IMG/VR virus record: IMGVR_UViG_3300021138_000069
Coordinates: 1-40,528 of that record
DNA length: 40,528 nt
Origin: a virus
Reading direction: 5' to 3' (one strand)
The number at the start of each line of letters is the position of its first letter. Within the stretch, counting starts at the first letter, position 1. The notes under the pieces were generated by a model that was not told the DNA's origin, searched no databases, and worked only from the letters and a program-made list of their open reading frames with translations. Shown here piece by piece: positions 7,442 to 20,400 of this stretch. The position numbers and the translations under genes were made by a program.

Positions 7442-8434
7442 TTATACTTTACCCACCACAACTTCAATCACACCCACACCCGATCCAGTGTAATTTGCTA
7501 GGGCTTTTCCAATTACAGTGCCTACTGCCGGCGTATTGTTAGTCATTGCCACTCCTGGAATTGCACTTGACACCATTAGGTCTCCACGAGTCACTTTGCC
7601 AGTTACTTGACAGGGGACACGTCCTTGCAGGGCTACGTTGACAACATTTTGTCCCGATATTCCAGCATTCATGGTATATGCAGGATTTGTGGAAATTACT
7701 CCAGCAACCCGTGTGTCGTTGGGTTGGTAACTGGCTGTGACCTCAGAGTTGGTGCCAAAAATTACCACTGTGCCCGGAGCATAATCGCTATCGCTAGTGT
7801 ATCGCTCGGCCAAGTCTGCATACAATGCGTGTACCGCAGTTCCGTATATGTTGTTGAACCAATTGGTTGTGCTACCAATATTGATTGCAGCTGCATTGCT
7901 TACTGGCACAATTGGACTAGAAACTGTGGTGATCCCACTCACTATCAAATTGGACCCAATCGATACGTTACTGTTTGCTTTCAAATTGTTTAAAGTTATA
8001 TTGCCAAGATTTGTAATATATGGTTGATTACCAATTGTGATTATTGCATTAATATTTCCAATTATGCCAGGTACTGAGCTTAGATTACCAGTCACATTAC
8101 CAAATAAATTACCAGTCACATTACCAGTCACATTGCCAAATAAACTGGCCATCAATTGCCCGTCAACTAGTTCCATGTTTAGGACTGTTAAATTTCCACC
8201 TATTATTACATCGCCACTGGTGCTTAAAGTAGCAGCGGTGATTCCTGCACCAACTGCCAAGCTATTAAAACTACCGCTAGTGGCAGAAATGGCGCTGAAT
8301 GAAGTACTGCTGAGATAATTTACCAAATCAGTAATTGTTGCACGGTATGTTCCCGAATTTTGATCAATGATCAAGTTCCCGGTAGGTTGTATACTAGGGG
8401 CTTCATTGAGTCCTGATATTGTGGTAGTTGTCAT
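7442..8434 (-). CDS. Tail fibre protein, 330 aa
   Basis: The N-terminal 60 residues (MTTTTISGLNEAPSIQPTGN, then YRATITDLVNYL) form a short attachment domain of a type common in phage fibres. The middle is a beta-helix-like shaft with repeated FGNVTGN and GNLxV units. From about residue 192 the C-terminal domain (NNIYGTAVHALYADLAER, APGTVVIFG, GRVPCQVTGKVTRGDLMVSS) is clearly paralogous to the end of the 395-residue fibre. A late-promoter octamer lies 22 bases upstream and AAGGACAAG forms the ribosome site. It directly follows the giant baseplate gene, so it may attach to that protein. Fibre identity is well supported; target unknown. Confidence 0.8.
   Translation of the reverse strand: MTTTTISGLNEAPSIQPTGNLIIDQNSGTYRATITDLVNYLSSTSFSAISATSGSFNSLAVGAGITAATLSTSGDVIIGGNLTVLNMELVDGQLMASLFGNVTGNVTGNLFGNVTGNLSSVPGIIGNINAIITIGNQPYITNLGNITLNNLKANSNVSIGSNLIVSGITTVSSPIVPVSNAAAINIGSTTNWFNNIYGTAVHALYADLAERYTSDSDYAPGTVVIFGTNSEVTASYQPNDTRVAGVISTNPAYTMNAGISGQNVVNVALQGRVPCQVTGKVTRGDLMVSSAIPGVAMTNNTPAVGTVIGKALANYTGSGVGVIEVVVGKV
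8084..8144. repeat. Short direct repeats encoding FGNVTGN units
   Basis: Three near-identical copies of a roughly 18-25 base unit (attaccagtcacattacc and variants) begin at 8084, 8108 and 8120 and encode overlapping NVTGN and FGNVTGN motifs in the shaft of the 330-residue fibre. They look like recent slippage or duplication of a beta-turn unit. Confidence 0.8.
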
Positions 8435-8455
8435 TTAAATTTCTTGTCCTTTTTG

Positions 8456-8463
8456 TATTTATT
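8456..8463 (-). promoter_or_regulatory. Late promoter octamer AATAAATA
   Basis: Reads AATAAATA on the minus strand, in the 41-base gap between the giant gene and the 330-residue fibre gene, 22 bases before the latter's ATG and upstream of its AAGGA ribosome site. Its placement at a real gene boundary supports a late promoter for the fibre cluster. Confidence 0.65.
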
Positions 8464-8475
8464 TGTTTTTTAGGG

Positions 8476-11400
8476 TTAGATCAAAGGTTTAATTAGGGTT
8501 CTAAGGAACGCTGCTTCTACTGTAGGATTACTACTAAAGATTGCACCCTCTAAGCCTGACCCATCTGTAACTGCGCCACTGATGTTTCCAATTGTGGCCA
8601 GTGATTCTAGTACTCCACCCACGTTGGCTACAATTTGTGTGTTGTATTCATCAACAATAAACTTAGATATACCAGGCGGAGCGTTTAACCAAGTGTTTGT
8701 GTGTACCAAATTACCGCCTGGAATCAACTCGGGGGTGTTTACTTCTAACACTTGATTCCCTGCCACACTCACTGCAGGTGCCCCGGTACCATCCACTGCA
8801 CGACGTATTTGCCCCAACACATTGTTGTTATAGTCCACAGTCCAGAATGTGATCTTTTCACCATTGATATAAACCACACCTGGGGTCAAATTATTTAAGT
8901 TTGGGGGTGTTAATGCCTGGGCGTTTGCCACATATATATTGCTATCTGTGATGTTCAAATTGGCAGTCAGTGTGGTGATATGGTTGTAGTTGACGCCGTA
9001 ATATTTGGGCCAAACTTTGGTGTTTTGACTGCTGGCATTGGCCTGCATGTTGTATTCTATCAGATAACTCACTATGGATGTGCCACTTTGTAGCTTGGTG
9101 GTCACCATCATGTTCAAGTTGTCAAATGTTGCTCCAGGTACCAATTCTTCAGGCGCATGACTACTATAAGTGTCATAATAAGCTCCGCCATCTAAGGTTG
9201 TATCGCCTATATTGCTACCAAAAGTGGTATTTTTATAACTGTTTGTTATACTGCTGTCTAAGTATGTGGGATTGGTAAAATCATAATAACTTAAAGTAAT
9301 ATTAGATCCCAAGGTAATATCATGACTGATGCCAGTGGCTACCAATTGATCGCTAGAAATAATCACGATCTTTGTAACATATTCCCTGTTATAAGAGTTA
9401 TCCTTGATAGTTAATGGTTGCCCGACAGTGTAGCCCAAAGTGGTAAAGTCCACAACACTGACATTGCTACTGTACACCGACAATGTATTTGCAAAAGCAT
9501 ATAACACATTGCTATTGGTCAAGATTGAGGTATTGGCATTAAATTTAACTCCTGTAACCTCAACTCCGGGATAACCGATTCCTGTCATCAATTGACTCAA
9601 ATCTCGCCCGGGCATGCTGGCAGTAGGCTGATAGTATGCAGTAATTCTATCAGCAGCATTGGTAAATGTATTTGCTGATAACAATTGATATTTAGAATAA
9701 TCAAATACGTTGTTGATTGCAACAGGCACCACATTGGCATCTATGCTTTGAATTGCAATATTGCCCCAACGTCTTGTATAATTACTAGACAAATTGGCAA
9801 CAGTAATAGCACTTAGATTGCTGGATACAGCAATCACTGTGGCGTTGGCTGTTGTGTTAGCTTGGGTAACGTAATTGCCTATGTTGGCTGACACATTTCC
9901 ACTTAGACTTAAAATTGCACTACTGTAAACAGTTTGTAGCGCCTTATACGCCTGTCCGTTGTAGCTCACATATGAGTTTGCTGCAACAGTGATATTTGGT
10001 TGCCAAACAATAACATTACTGGTATACACGGTACGATCAAACTTCAATGTTGTGTCAATATTTCTCACAAAGTTATAGCTCTGATCTACAAATTGTGTGT
10101 ACGAGGTTACAGAACTCACATTGCTATTCAAGTTTGCATAATCTCGATAGATTGCATGATTGGTAGTGAATGTTCCTGCAACATCAATCAGTGTAATAGT
10201 ATTGCCATGGCTATTATTGTACACTGTACCATATGCGCCAGTATTGGCTTGCGTTATGATATTGCCAGTATAGACGTCATTATTGGTTGTAGTTGTGAGT
10301 ATTGTTGTCGGCAAGCTCTCAATCAAATAACAATTTCTCAATACCGGGTACCCTGCTGCTCCTGTGCCAGTACCGTTTATCAATATTGTAGGTGTGCTGG
10401 TGTATCCGGTGCCAGGTGCTATAACTTCAAATCGACTTATGTAGCCAGTGGTGTAATCCACTACTGCTGCCACATTTGCTCCTGTACCACCGCCACCCAC
10501 CACAGTCACTGTTGGTATTAGTGTGTATCCACCAATTTGATTTGCGCCTGTAGTCGCAGTTGGATATACTCCCAAATTAGCACCATTGGCGTAAAGATAT
10601 GCACCAGTAATGGTAATTGCAGTTACATTGGCTGATAAATTTGCCCCGTTGTTGTAAACAAATGCATTGCCTGTAGCAACATTGGCAAACTGTATTGCAC
10701 TCAAATTGATCAATGTGACAACATTGCCAGTGCTGGTGATGTATGCAGTTCCCGTAGCGCCTGTGCTCAATTGTGTGATTGTGTTTCCAGCTGCCACTGT
10801 TACTGCGGTATCCAAATACAAGTTGGCGTGTGTTGTAATAAATGTGCCGGATACATTTACCAAATCAATTATGTTGTCTATGGTGTTGATTTGCACATTG
10901 CCACTGGCACTCGAGTAAGGTTGTGTTATGGAGTCGCCGTAATTTACCACAACATTTGCAGTTGTAGTAAGTGATTCCACAAACACATTTGATCCGTTTC
11001 CAGGATGTGCTACCAATACTTCAGAGATACCGTATGTGTAATTGTTGTACCATTGACTGTACTGTGGTAGTGTGCTCAGGTACGGACTTAGGTCAGTTGC
11101 AGTACCCGTGGGACTTGTATAGGCTCCAGCAATGAATGTGGGAGGAATATCAAAATCTGTGGTATCTCCGTAATACTCGTCATTGCCTTGATAATCAATC
11201 AAGTATTGTCTAATACTGGTTCTATAGGGCTTGACCTCGTTGATGTATTGTTCGTAATAGGTTTGATTGTCCGGGATGTAATTTGCCGGCTGATTTAGTT
11301 TTCTCAACTGGTGTAGTACACTGATGAAACTGGTTTTGAATACCCAGTCAACTGCGGGTTGTTCGGTCAATATGTAATTGATCATGTAGAAGAATAAATC

Positions 11401-14400
11401 ATTGAAGTTTACTTCTAGTTCGTCAATAAAGATATTGTTTTGTATTGCTTTGAAAATAATACGTATTTCATTGGCAGCAACTGTGGTGGTGTACAACGAG
11501 CTATCAAATTGTATAGTGCCGTTTTGTATGCCCACCAAGCTACTGGTGCCATCTGCATTGTAGCGATAAATTACAAATTGGTTGTTGCCGTTGTTCAACA
11601 CCTTGATGGTGTTTCCTGCAACAGGACTGATTGTGGCCAAGTCAGCAACAGTGTTTACAACAAATGTTGGCAACACAGTGGGATTGTAACTGTTATCGTA
11701 CCAATTGACAAAACTCCAATAGAACGGAGTGTAGTAGCTTTGATATGCTATTGCTGACCATAATGCTCCAGTCCAAGCATAGGTGTACCACAATCCGCGT
11801 TCAGTTTCGTCTTTGAGCACTAGCACTGTGTATCCCACAGGTATTGAGGTGGTGTCAATATAGCTGAGTTCAGCGTGTGTGTCCACTGCTAGGTCATATA
11901 TTTTAGCATCAGGTAGCGGAGCAACATCATACAGTGCACTGATGTTGAATTCTTCAACTATGGGATGTTGTATCAGGATACCATTTACATACTCGACAAA
12001 ATTCTCTAGTGCTGTCAATCTGTTTACAAACAAGGTTTGATTGGGGTTGACTCCCAATCCAATACTGCTTTGCGGGGTCAAGTTTGCACTAGGTACTGCA
12101 AATCCATTCATGTCAACACCGCTTAGACTATCGATCATTTTGTTAATGATACGTGTAGGTATTGGGCTGCCGCTGTTGCCTTCCTGCACCAATTGGTATT
12201 CGCTGTGAATAATATTTGTGTTCTTTAAAGTGTCATAATCCATGTGCAACACTGTGGTATTGCCCGATGTGGTGTTTCCACCCAACATATTGCTTATGCC
12301 ATGTAAACTTACAGTGTCACTTCTTAGCACCGCAGCATAGGGGATGCCCTGCGCTTGTGGATTGGCAATGATGTCTTGTATGGTGCTTACTGTGTTTTTG
12401 TGAGTACTAGCTAGTTCTAAACTGTTTTTGTTATATACCCAGAAATAGTAAGTACTGGTTACCATTTTGGTAACTGAATTAATTGTGCTTTCTACTACAT
12501 ATGCGCTATTGTCAGGATACAAAGGAGTACCTAGGCCATTATAAGCACTAGGTGGCATATCACTAGCGACCCACTCGCAAACTTGTATTTGGCTGCCTGG
12601 GAATGTCGCGCCCCAATTATTGGCTCTATAAGTTAAATTGCCTTGTTCGTAATTCAAGTAACGAACTTGATCAATATTCCACCAAGTTTTTGTAACTTGC
12701 GCCGGGCCCCAATGAAAGTCTGTACTGTTGGCCAAATTGGGCACACTGTCAACACCGCCTACTACATTATACACCGCAGGATCATAAGCAGTGATGTAAT
12801 CTAAATCTTCTGCTGCTGCGCCAAGTACTTTGCCTTTGGCAGGATCAATGTAGTCCAAATTAGTAATAAGTGTACTGTTGGTGTTGTTGTACAAATAGAA
12901 TCTGCTGATGCTTTCTATATCCACTTGTGGTTGTTGTTGCTCGATAAGGTCCCATCCAACATTGCCTGTAAAGTTGTTGTACACATAATAAGTGCCACCG
13001 TTGGCAATAGTGACTGGCACCCCACTGTTGGGATCGGTAGTTATACTATTACTGTCGCCTGGTGCACCAACCAATAAAGTATTTGCATTCATTGCAATGC
13101 TGTAACCAAATTCATCATTGGTGTGTAGACTGTTGTTTTGTAATCGTTGTATCAATGTGTACTGGTCCGGTGTTCCATTAGCCAGTGCACCATTTACCAA
13201 ACCATAAACATAAACCATGCCTGATCCGTTGATGGCATCGTTAAACAAGGTGGAATTGTAATCAAATACTGTTTTGTTTTTATCAAATGTTGTTGTGTTG
13301 TATGTTGTTCCCTCGCTGGCTGCAATCATTAACGAAGCGCCATCTGGACTGCTGACAATTTGGCTACCAAACAAGTTTACATCGTCAGTTCCAGGGTGTT
13401 GGAATGACTGTACATTAGCAAATACTGATAATCCAAGATTTGACAATAGCGAGCTTGGGCCCAATGTTAGCTTTTGATACGGAGTTGCTACATTGCTGTT
13501 TATGGTCAATTGACCATATGGGTATGCAGTTGCAGTGACTCCAGGAATGTGTGCACTGTTGATATTTGCTGCCACATTGGCCACTGTGTTTCCGCTAATG
13601 GTTACAATAATGCCATTGATGCGTAGTGTGTCACCTGTGTTAATTACTGGACTGAAGTTTGTACTACTAATGGTGCCGTAACTGGCTCCTTGGTTTACAA
13701 ATCGGTACACTATACCACTATAGTATCCGGGTACACTGTATCCAGGACTTGCAACATATACATCAGCATCGTTGCCGGCTATCCAAGATGCCAATCCAAA
13801 TGCAGCTCCGCTGATTGTCGCGGGTGCTGTCAATTGTTCTAACAACTGTATGTTGTTGGTATCTACGTTGATCACACTGCCAATCACAGGTGCAGTGGTA
13901 AAGGTAACTGCACTACTGTTTGTTGTGAATCCTGTGGTTATTACATTACCATTTAGTGTAACCTTGACAGTGCTGGCCACAACAGGATATGTTGTAAAGT
14001 ATGCGGGTCCGCCATTGGCAATAAATGTTTCTACACTGCGATCGTACACGTATACTGCGCCAGCAGCTGTAATGTTGTTGACACTTTGATAAGGAGCAGA
14101 GATAGCAACTTGGCGTCCATTGCTGGTGGCTTTGACTTGATGTCCAAATTGTGCGTATGCGCTACTACCAATTGTGATGGTATTGGTATAACTGTAATAG
14201 TTTGAAGTATTGGCATGATACACATATACATTGCCTGCATTAGGAGCACTGACATATAGCCAACCACCGTCATTGCTGGCACTTACACTGGTTCCGTAAG
14301 CATCACCTGCATTACTGCTCCAAGGACTGGTTAGTGTTTGCGTCCACGGGAAACTGGCATTGCCATTAAATTGATGAATGTGTACACGTCCGTAATCGCT

Positions 14401-17400
14401 GATGCCGTTGCCGGGATCACCAATATAAATTAAGTTGCCGGCAGTGTCTAGGCTTGCACCAAAGTTGCTGACACTGTTGCCGGCATGTGCTCCAAGATTT
14501 GCCACTTGTGTAAATGTATTGCCATTTGTGACGTTGGAAACAAATGCTATAACATTGCCCAAGCCCAGTGTGGGTGTTCCGGCAAGAGCATATCTTCCCT
14601 GGGCGTCAATTGCAGTTACTGTGCCAAATCCTGCTCCACTGGTGTAATTTCCCGCTAACTTCATGTTGGCGTTGAATAAGTTTACATTGCCATGCCAGGG
14701 AGTAGACTTGTTGTAAACTACCCATCCATTGGTCAAATAATCACTGTCAATCCAGAGCTTGTCGTTATCAAGCCATCCTTGCAGTGGCTCAATTGAGTTT
14801 ATGTTTGTGTTTTGTTTGATTCGTGTACTTTGTAAACGAAACACTGGGCCGTGCCCGGTGATTGTCATTGCAGCTTTGATTTGATCGGCATTTTGTCCGT
14901 AAAACACCACGCTGATGTTGTAAGCGTCAACAATATTGTACACTTGATAAAATGCATCAACTCTGACATCAAATCCTTTTACAACAATGATATCGCCGTA
15001 CACAAACGTGTGTGGTCGATTAAATGTCACTGTGCCCACATTGTCTACGCCATAAGTCATTTTGACAACATTTATAGCAGTCTCTGTTACTCGATACACA
15101 TTCCAGTTTTGATTGGTGTCTTTGGCACACCATATGGTGTAACCCACGCCCACTGTGCCGATGTTGGCTGAAAGTTGTGCGTAGTTTCCAATATTGAATA
15201 TTGTTGTGTCTACATCATTTATGTTTACATAGCCAGCAGTGGCAATATCATTTTCGTAGATGCTGCTGGCATTGCGATTTAGATAAATGTTGGGCTGAAA
15301 TCCCACTGACGTCAAATATAAATTATTTGGTGTTACGCCAATGATGTTGTTGCTAATTGAACTGGCTCCGTTTGGCAACAGGGTAAATGTTACAGGATCA
15401 CCATTGAACACTCCCTCGGTCAGTACCAATTCAGCATAACGGTTGTTGTTTAATGCTCCATATTCGCCAACACGCATGCCCCATTCTTCATAAATGGCAA
15501 TGTTACTGGTGATACCGTTAAAGCCGGCAGCGGTAAATGCAGTAATGGCATTTAGCGAGCCTTTTTGTTTGATGAATCCTTGATAAAACTTGGCTTGAGT
15601 AGTTTCGTCAATACCAAAGTTGGTCATGTAATCACGTGGCTGGAATCCAATGGCACTGTCACTGTACAAGTGGAAGTCGCCCAAAGTTTCAGGATCGTCA
15701 ATGTCATTGAATCTCTTGAACTTTTCAGCGTTGTAACTAAAGTTGGGCAACAGGCCAGTTTGTATTTGTGTACTACTGATCTGTGTCCAACTGTTGGCAA
15801 AGAATGTGTTGGTTGCTACTAGATCTTGTGTGCTAGTGTAATAATTATTTTTATAAGTCACCAAACTACCAAGTGGATAATCTGTGCCCGGTTTCCAGCT
15901 AGACACTGTGGGACTGTTGTAGATGAATCCCGGGGGATTCATCGCTCCGGTCCAAGATCCTGTTTTCTTGCCCACCAGCTTGAGTCGGTACTGTCTATTG
16001 CCCAGTTCAGGAACATAGATGATGTCGTTAAACACATCAATGTTGTCAAATATCATCACATGCTCGTAGTCCACTAGATCCAGGTTAACCAAGCTGATGG
16101 TTTGTCCGCCATTGGCAGTAACCGAGAAAGTATTGCCATTCACTGTGTTGTTTCTAGTCACGGTCAGCTGGTTGTACTTGATGAAGTTATATCCAGTATC
16201 CAGTATACGACTTTGATTTGGAGTATTTTGTATTTGATCTACTACTCCTGTTGACGTAATCACTGTGAGTTTGTTTAGAATAGGACTTAGTACCAGTACC
16301 GCGCCTTCGCTCCAGCCCTGTTGACTCCAGGTCAAAAACTCTTGTACGCTCAACAAGAAGTCACGTTGAGTTCCAAGATCAGGATCAGTATCGGTGAACT
16401 GTATGCCAATGCCTTGTAGATAACGTTGATAGCTCACTAAGAAGTCAACCACTTGTTGTAGATTTGAGAACTCAAAGCCGTAAGGCACTGTTACTTTATA
16501 CTGCTGATAATTTTGATATATCACCGCGGTTTTGTTTAATACAGTAACAGGATACGCATTGTTATTGGCCAAACTGGGTATAATGGTAAAGTAGGGCTGA
16601 TCGAAATCAAACCCGCTTACTGAGTATCCGTTTGCAGTTACTTCAATGGTGACTGCACTGTATGTGATGTTGCTGACTGGCGTTGACTTGTACAAGTCAA
16701 TTGAATAACTCTCGTTGGGAATTATCACTCCGGGATTTGTGGTCTTTGGCGAACTTTGCTCGGCAATGACTTCAATAAATGTTTTGTCAGTGTAAGCAGC
16801 CATTTTATAGGCCAACTGCACATTGACATTATCCAGATAATTATACAAATATGTTCCAGGATCAATGCCCTGATTACGCAAATACTCCGCCACCCAATTG
16901 GTGTAACCAGCTGCTCGATATACCGCAGTGCCATTGGCAGTGCCATTGATGTATATGCTTTTAGGAGTCACACGCTGTAGTGAATCACTTAATACATATT
17001 GATTCAAATTGGGGTTTTTGTAATATCTGCCAATATCAAATAGTGTGCCAAAGTAAAATGCCGGTGCACTAAGAGCAATTGCCTGCTGCATGGCAAACGC
17101 AAAATCACTGCTTCGTCTCCAAGCAGTTTCCACTGGGCCTTGATCACCAATAGCAAAGTTGCCGTTGGCTCGATTACTGTTGAAACTCTTTACTGCAAAT
17201 TCACTTGGCGGACGTAAGGCTCCAGTATCATCTACTGGTATCAGACCCGGCCAACCATTTGCTGGGTCGGGCAACAGGCCATTTACCACACCTGTAGTGG
17301 GGTTGACAAAATATCTTATAAATCTCGAGTCGGTGTAGGCTGCGCTATCGCCGCCGTTCCATATGTAGCCGGTTTGTAAATCTTGCCATAGCACATAGTT

Positions 17401-20400
17401 ACCCCCAGTGTAAGGCGCAGCACCATAACGTGTTTCCCACCAAGCAGGCATTTCGCTAAAGCCCAGCATTTCCCAAGGACATGTGTCCGGACGATCTGTA
17501 TCGTAGAAATATTTGTAAATAGCACGCCAATACCCAAATAACGATTCTCCATTGATGCTGTCCACAAACTGATTGTAATTCCAAGTAAACGGCTCGCTGG
17601 CAACAAAATATTTGTTGGTGATATAATCAACTCGATTGCCGCCCACCCATTGCAAGAAACTGTCTGTTAGCAGTTGTGTAAACTCTGTTTTGTTGTAGTC
17701 AGTGGTTCTGAATTTTCCAGGCAAGAAATTATAAATATCAAAAACATTTTTTTGATAATCAACTTTGATGTTGTTGTAAATGCGTTTTTCAAATTCCAAC
17801 AACAGTTGATCGCGATAATCGCCCCAGGCTGGAGTAATACTGCCATCGTGTCCCTGTATCACATTAATAGGAGTTTGATAAGTATCATCTAGATAAATTC
17901 TTGGAGTAAATTTTGGATAAAGTCCTAACTTTGTAGGTGTTTCAGGAATATAATTACCATCAGTATTGTTGTATTCGTTAATGGTAATAGCATCTCCAAT
18001 ATTCAACGGATATGTAATAGTCACACCAGAACGTGTGGTATCAAACGTGTAATCCACACCCTTGACCAATTGTACACCATTGACATAGATCAACACTGCG
18101 TTATTGCTCAGTGTGGTATCGCCGAAAATATTACTGATTTCATAGTCGGTATTTTGTGTGTTTAACACAGTGTAACTTAGGGTATTTAAATAATTGTTAC
18201 CGTAAGGCACCATGTCACTATAATACCAAGCAAAGTTTTTATTTTTAACTGCATTGATATTTTGCAACAGTGTGTCTAATAATTTTGGTATGTTGGTAAA
18301 GTCCAAGCCCGCAGTTCTTGTACTTAATTCAATGATTTTGTTTTTTAATTTGGTGTATTCGTATCGTGCTAGATTCAATCCTTTCAAGAAGTTGGCGTTT
18401 ACATCTTCTAAGAATATCTCACTATACAACACTGGACTTGCATGTTGTAATATGCTTCCGCCTTGTGTCTTGACCGGAACGTCGCGCAGGTTACTAGCTC
18501 CAGGAACTGTACCTACAACTTGATTACTATTTGTTGCCATTGCAGACAAATGATTTCTTAATTGGCCTAAAGTAAGATTGTTGAAATTTGCATTTGCGCT
18601 GTTGTAATCCAAATTCTCGGGAACCCCATAATAGCCCAATTGGCTCACTTGAGATTTGTTATAAATCAATATGTCAATTTGATCGCCAGTGGTTAAACTG
18701 GTGTCGGTGACATAAACATAAGTATTGATTCCAATTTTTTGTACACTGTATCCTGTTGTCAATTGACTGTTACGGTATACTCTAAAATAGGGCACTGTGG
18801 TTCCCGGACTGGCAGTGATATCGATTTGAAAATAAGGATTATTTCCATCATATATCCCACTGATGATTTGGAACTGTTTAGATTTCTCGTTGTTAGTGGT
18901 CCAGCTATTTCTTAAATTATAACTGGTCAAGTTGACATTTTGTTGTAGTGTACCGGCGGTGTTGATGTTTTTGTCTGTAACTGCAACTTCTCCAGTAGTG
19001 GTATACCCAAACTTGTCATTGTCAAAATTATTTGTGAACTGTATGTCGCCAATTTGATTGAAGTTTCTGTAACTTAAAGGAAATCCCAACACACTGTCAA
19101 CTGCACCTGTACCAACTGTGTAAGAAAATATCTTTGTTCCCGCAAATGTTGATCCAAAGTAAACATTGGTATCGCCTAGACTGTAACCATTACTATCAAT
19201 AACATCAAATAGTGGTACTTGATTTACTGAGTTTTTGGCCTGCGCAGGATACCATTTACTGCCATCAAACCAGAATTGATAGTATGTGGCGGTATTAGCC
19301 GGATAAGGATACTTGGCTCCCGACAATACCACAACTGTGTTATTTGGACTCACCAAGTAATCTTCTGCTGGTACTAGATTAATAACCGAAGTTGGTCCCG
19401 GATAAAATGCCGCAACATACACAATGTTTACTACAAAAATTTGATTGGATATAGTGGGATCAAAATCATTTGCAAAAATAACTCGCATGCCCTGTGTCAG
19501 TGTAATTCCATCAATGGCGTAGCCTTCGGGTTGCAGTTCCACAGTATTACGAGCATCTGTAATTGAAAAATTCAATATGTCCACTGGAGCTTTTGCCACT
19601 CGACCAAAATTGTATAACTGTACATTGGGTTCAAATTCAATAATAGGCCTTGTGGCTCTTAGATTTTGATCCAATACCGGGGTAGTATTATTGTATGCGG
19701 AAGTTGCGTTGATAATATCAATGTGGAACCATCTGTTGCTACGTGTCCAAGGATTCAAATCTGCGCCGGCGCGATTTATTGTGAGATAATCTAAATTTAC
19801 CAGGCCACTGGTGGCGTAAGCCTCGGGAGTTTCAAAAGAAGTTACATCTAGCAGTTTTATTGCAGTACCTACACCTTCTACATAGTAGGTGTTACCAGCA
19901 TAACTACTGGGGTTGGCACTACTGTCAAAAGTGACGGTTAATCCATTAGAAAACACCACACCATTGGGGCTCTTGTATGTTTTTGCTCCAACTATGTCTT
20001 TGTCTATGTTTATTATTGTATCGCTCAACACCAATAAATCTATTTGTCCCACATATCCAGCGCCCACACCATCTTGATAGTATAGATTTGTCAATGGTGC
20101 TGTAATCGCGGGTACTGGGTTATAAACATTGTATTGTAAATAATCAGGATTTAAATAATAAGCAAATTCTGCACGAGTGGCACCGCCTTTGACAAACACT
20201 TTTTGCAAGGCCGAAACTGTGAATGCCTGTGCCAGTGGGTTCAGTGTAACAACAGGATCTGCATCATTACTTAATACGATTTCCCAAGCATTTAGTCTAT
20301 TGTCTACCGGCACTGTAACACCGTTCACGGTCCAGAAACTGGCGTCAAGATCGCCATTGACAAAAATTAAACTTTTTAAATTCAGTTGATAACTGCTGCT

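Noticed and set aside
10000-10521. Plus-strand ORF of 173 codons opposite the giant protein
   Set aside because: It is cysteine- and isoleucine-rich without family resemblance, lies wholly within a conserved minus-strand gene and lacks a ribosome site; it is an antisense shadow.
17730-17737. Exact TATAAATA on the plus strand inside the giant gene
   Set aside because: It points antisense with no gene downstream; such AT-rich octamers occur by chance.
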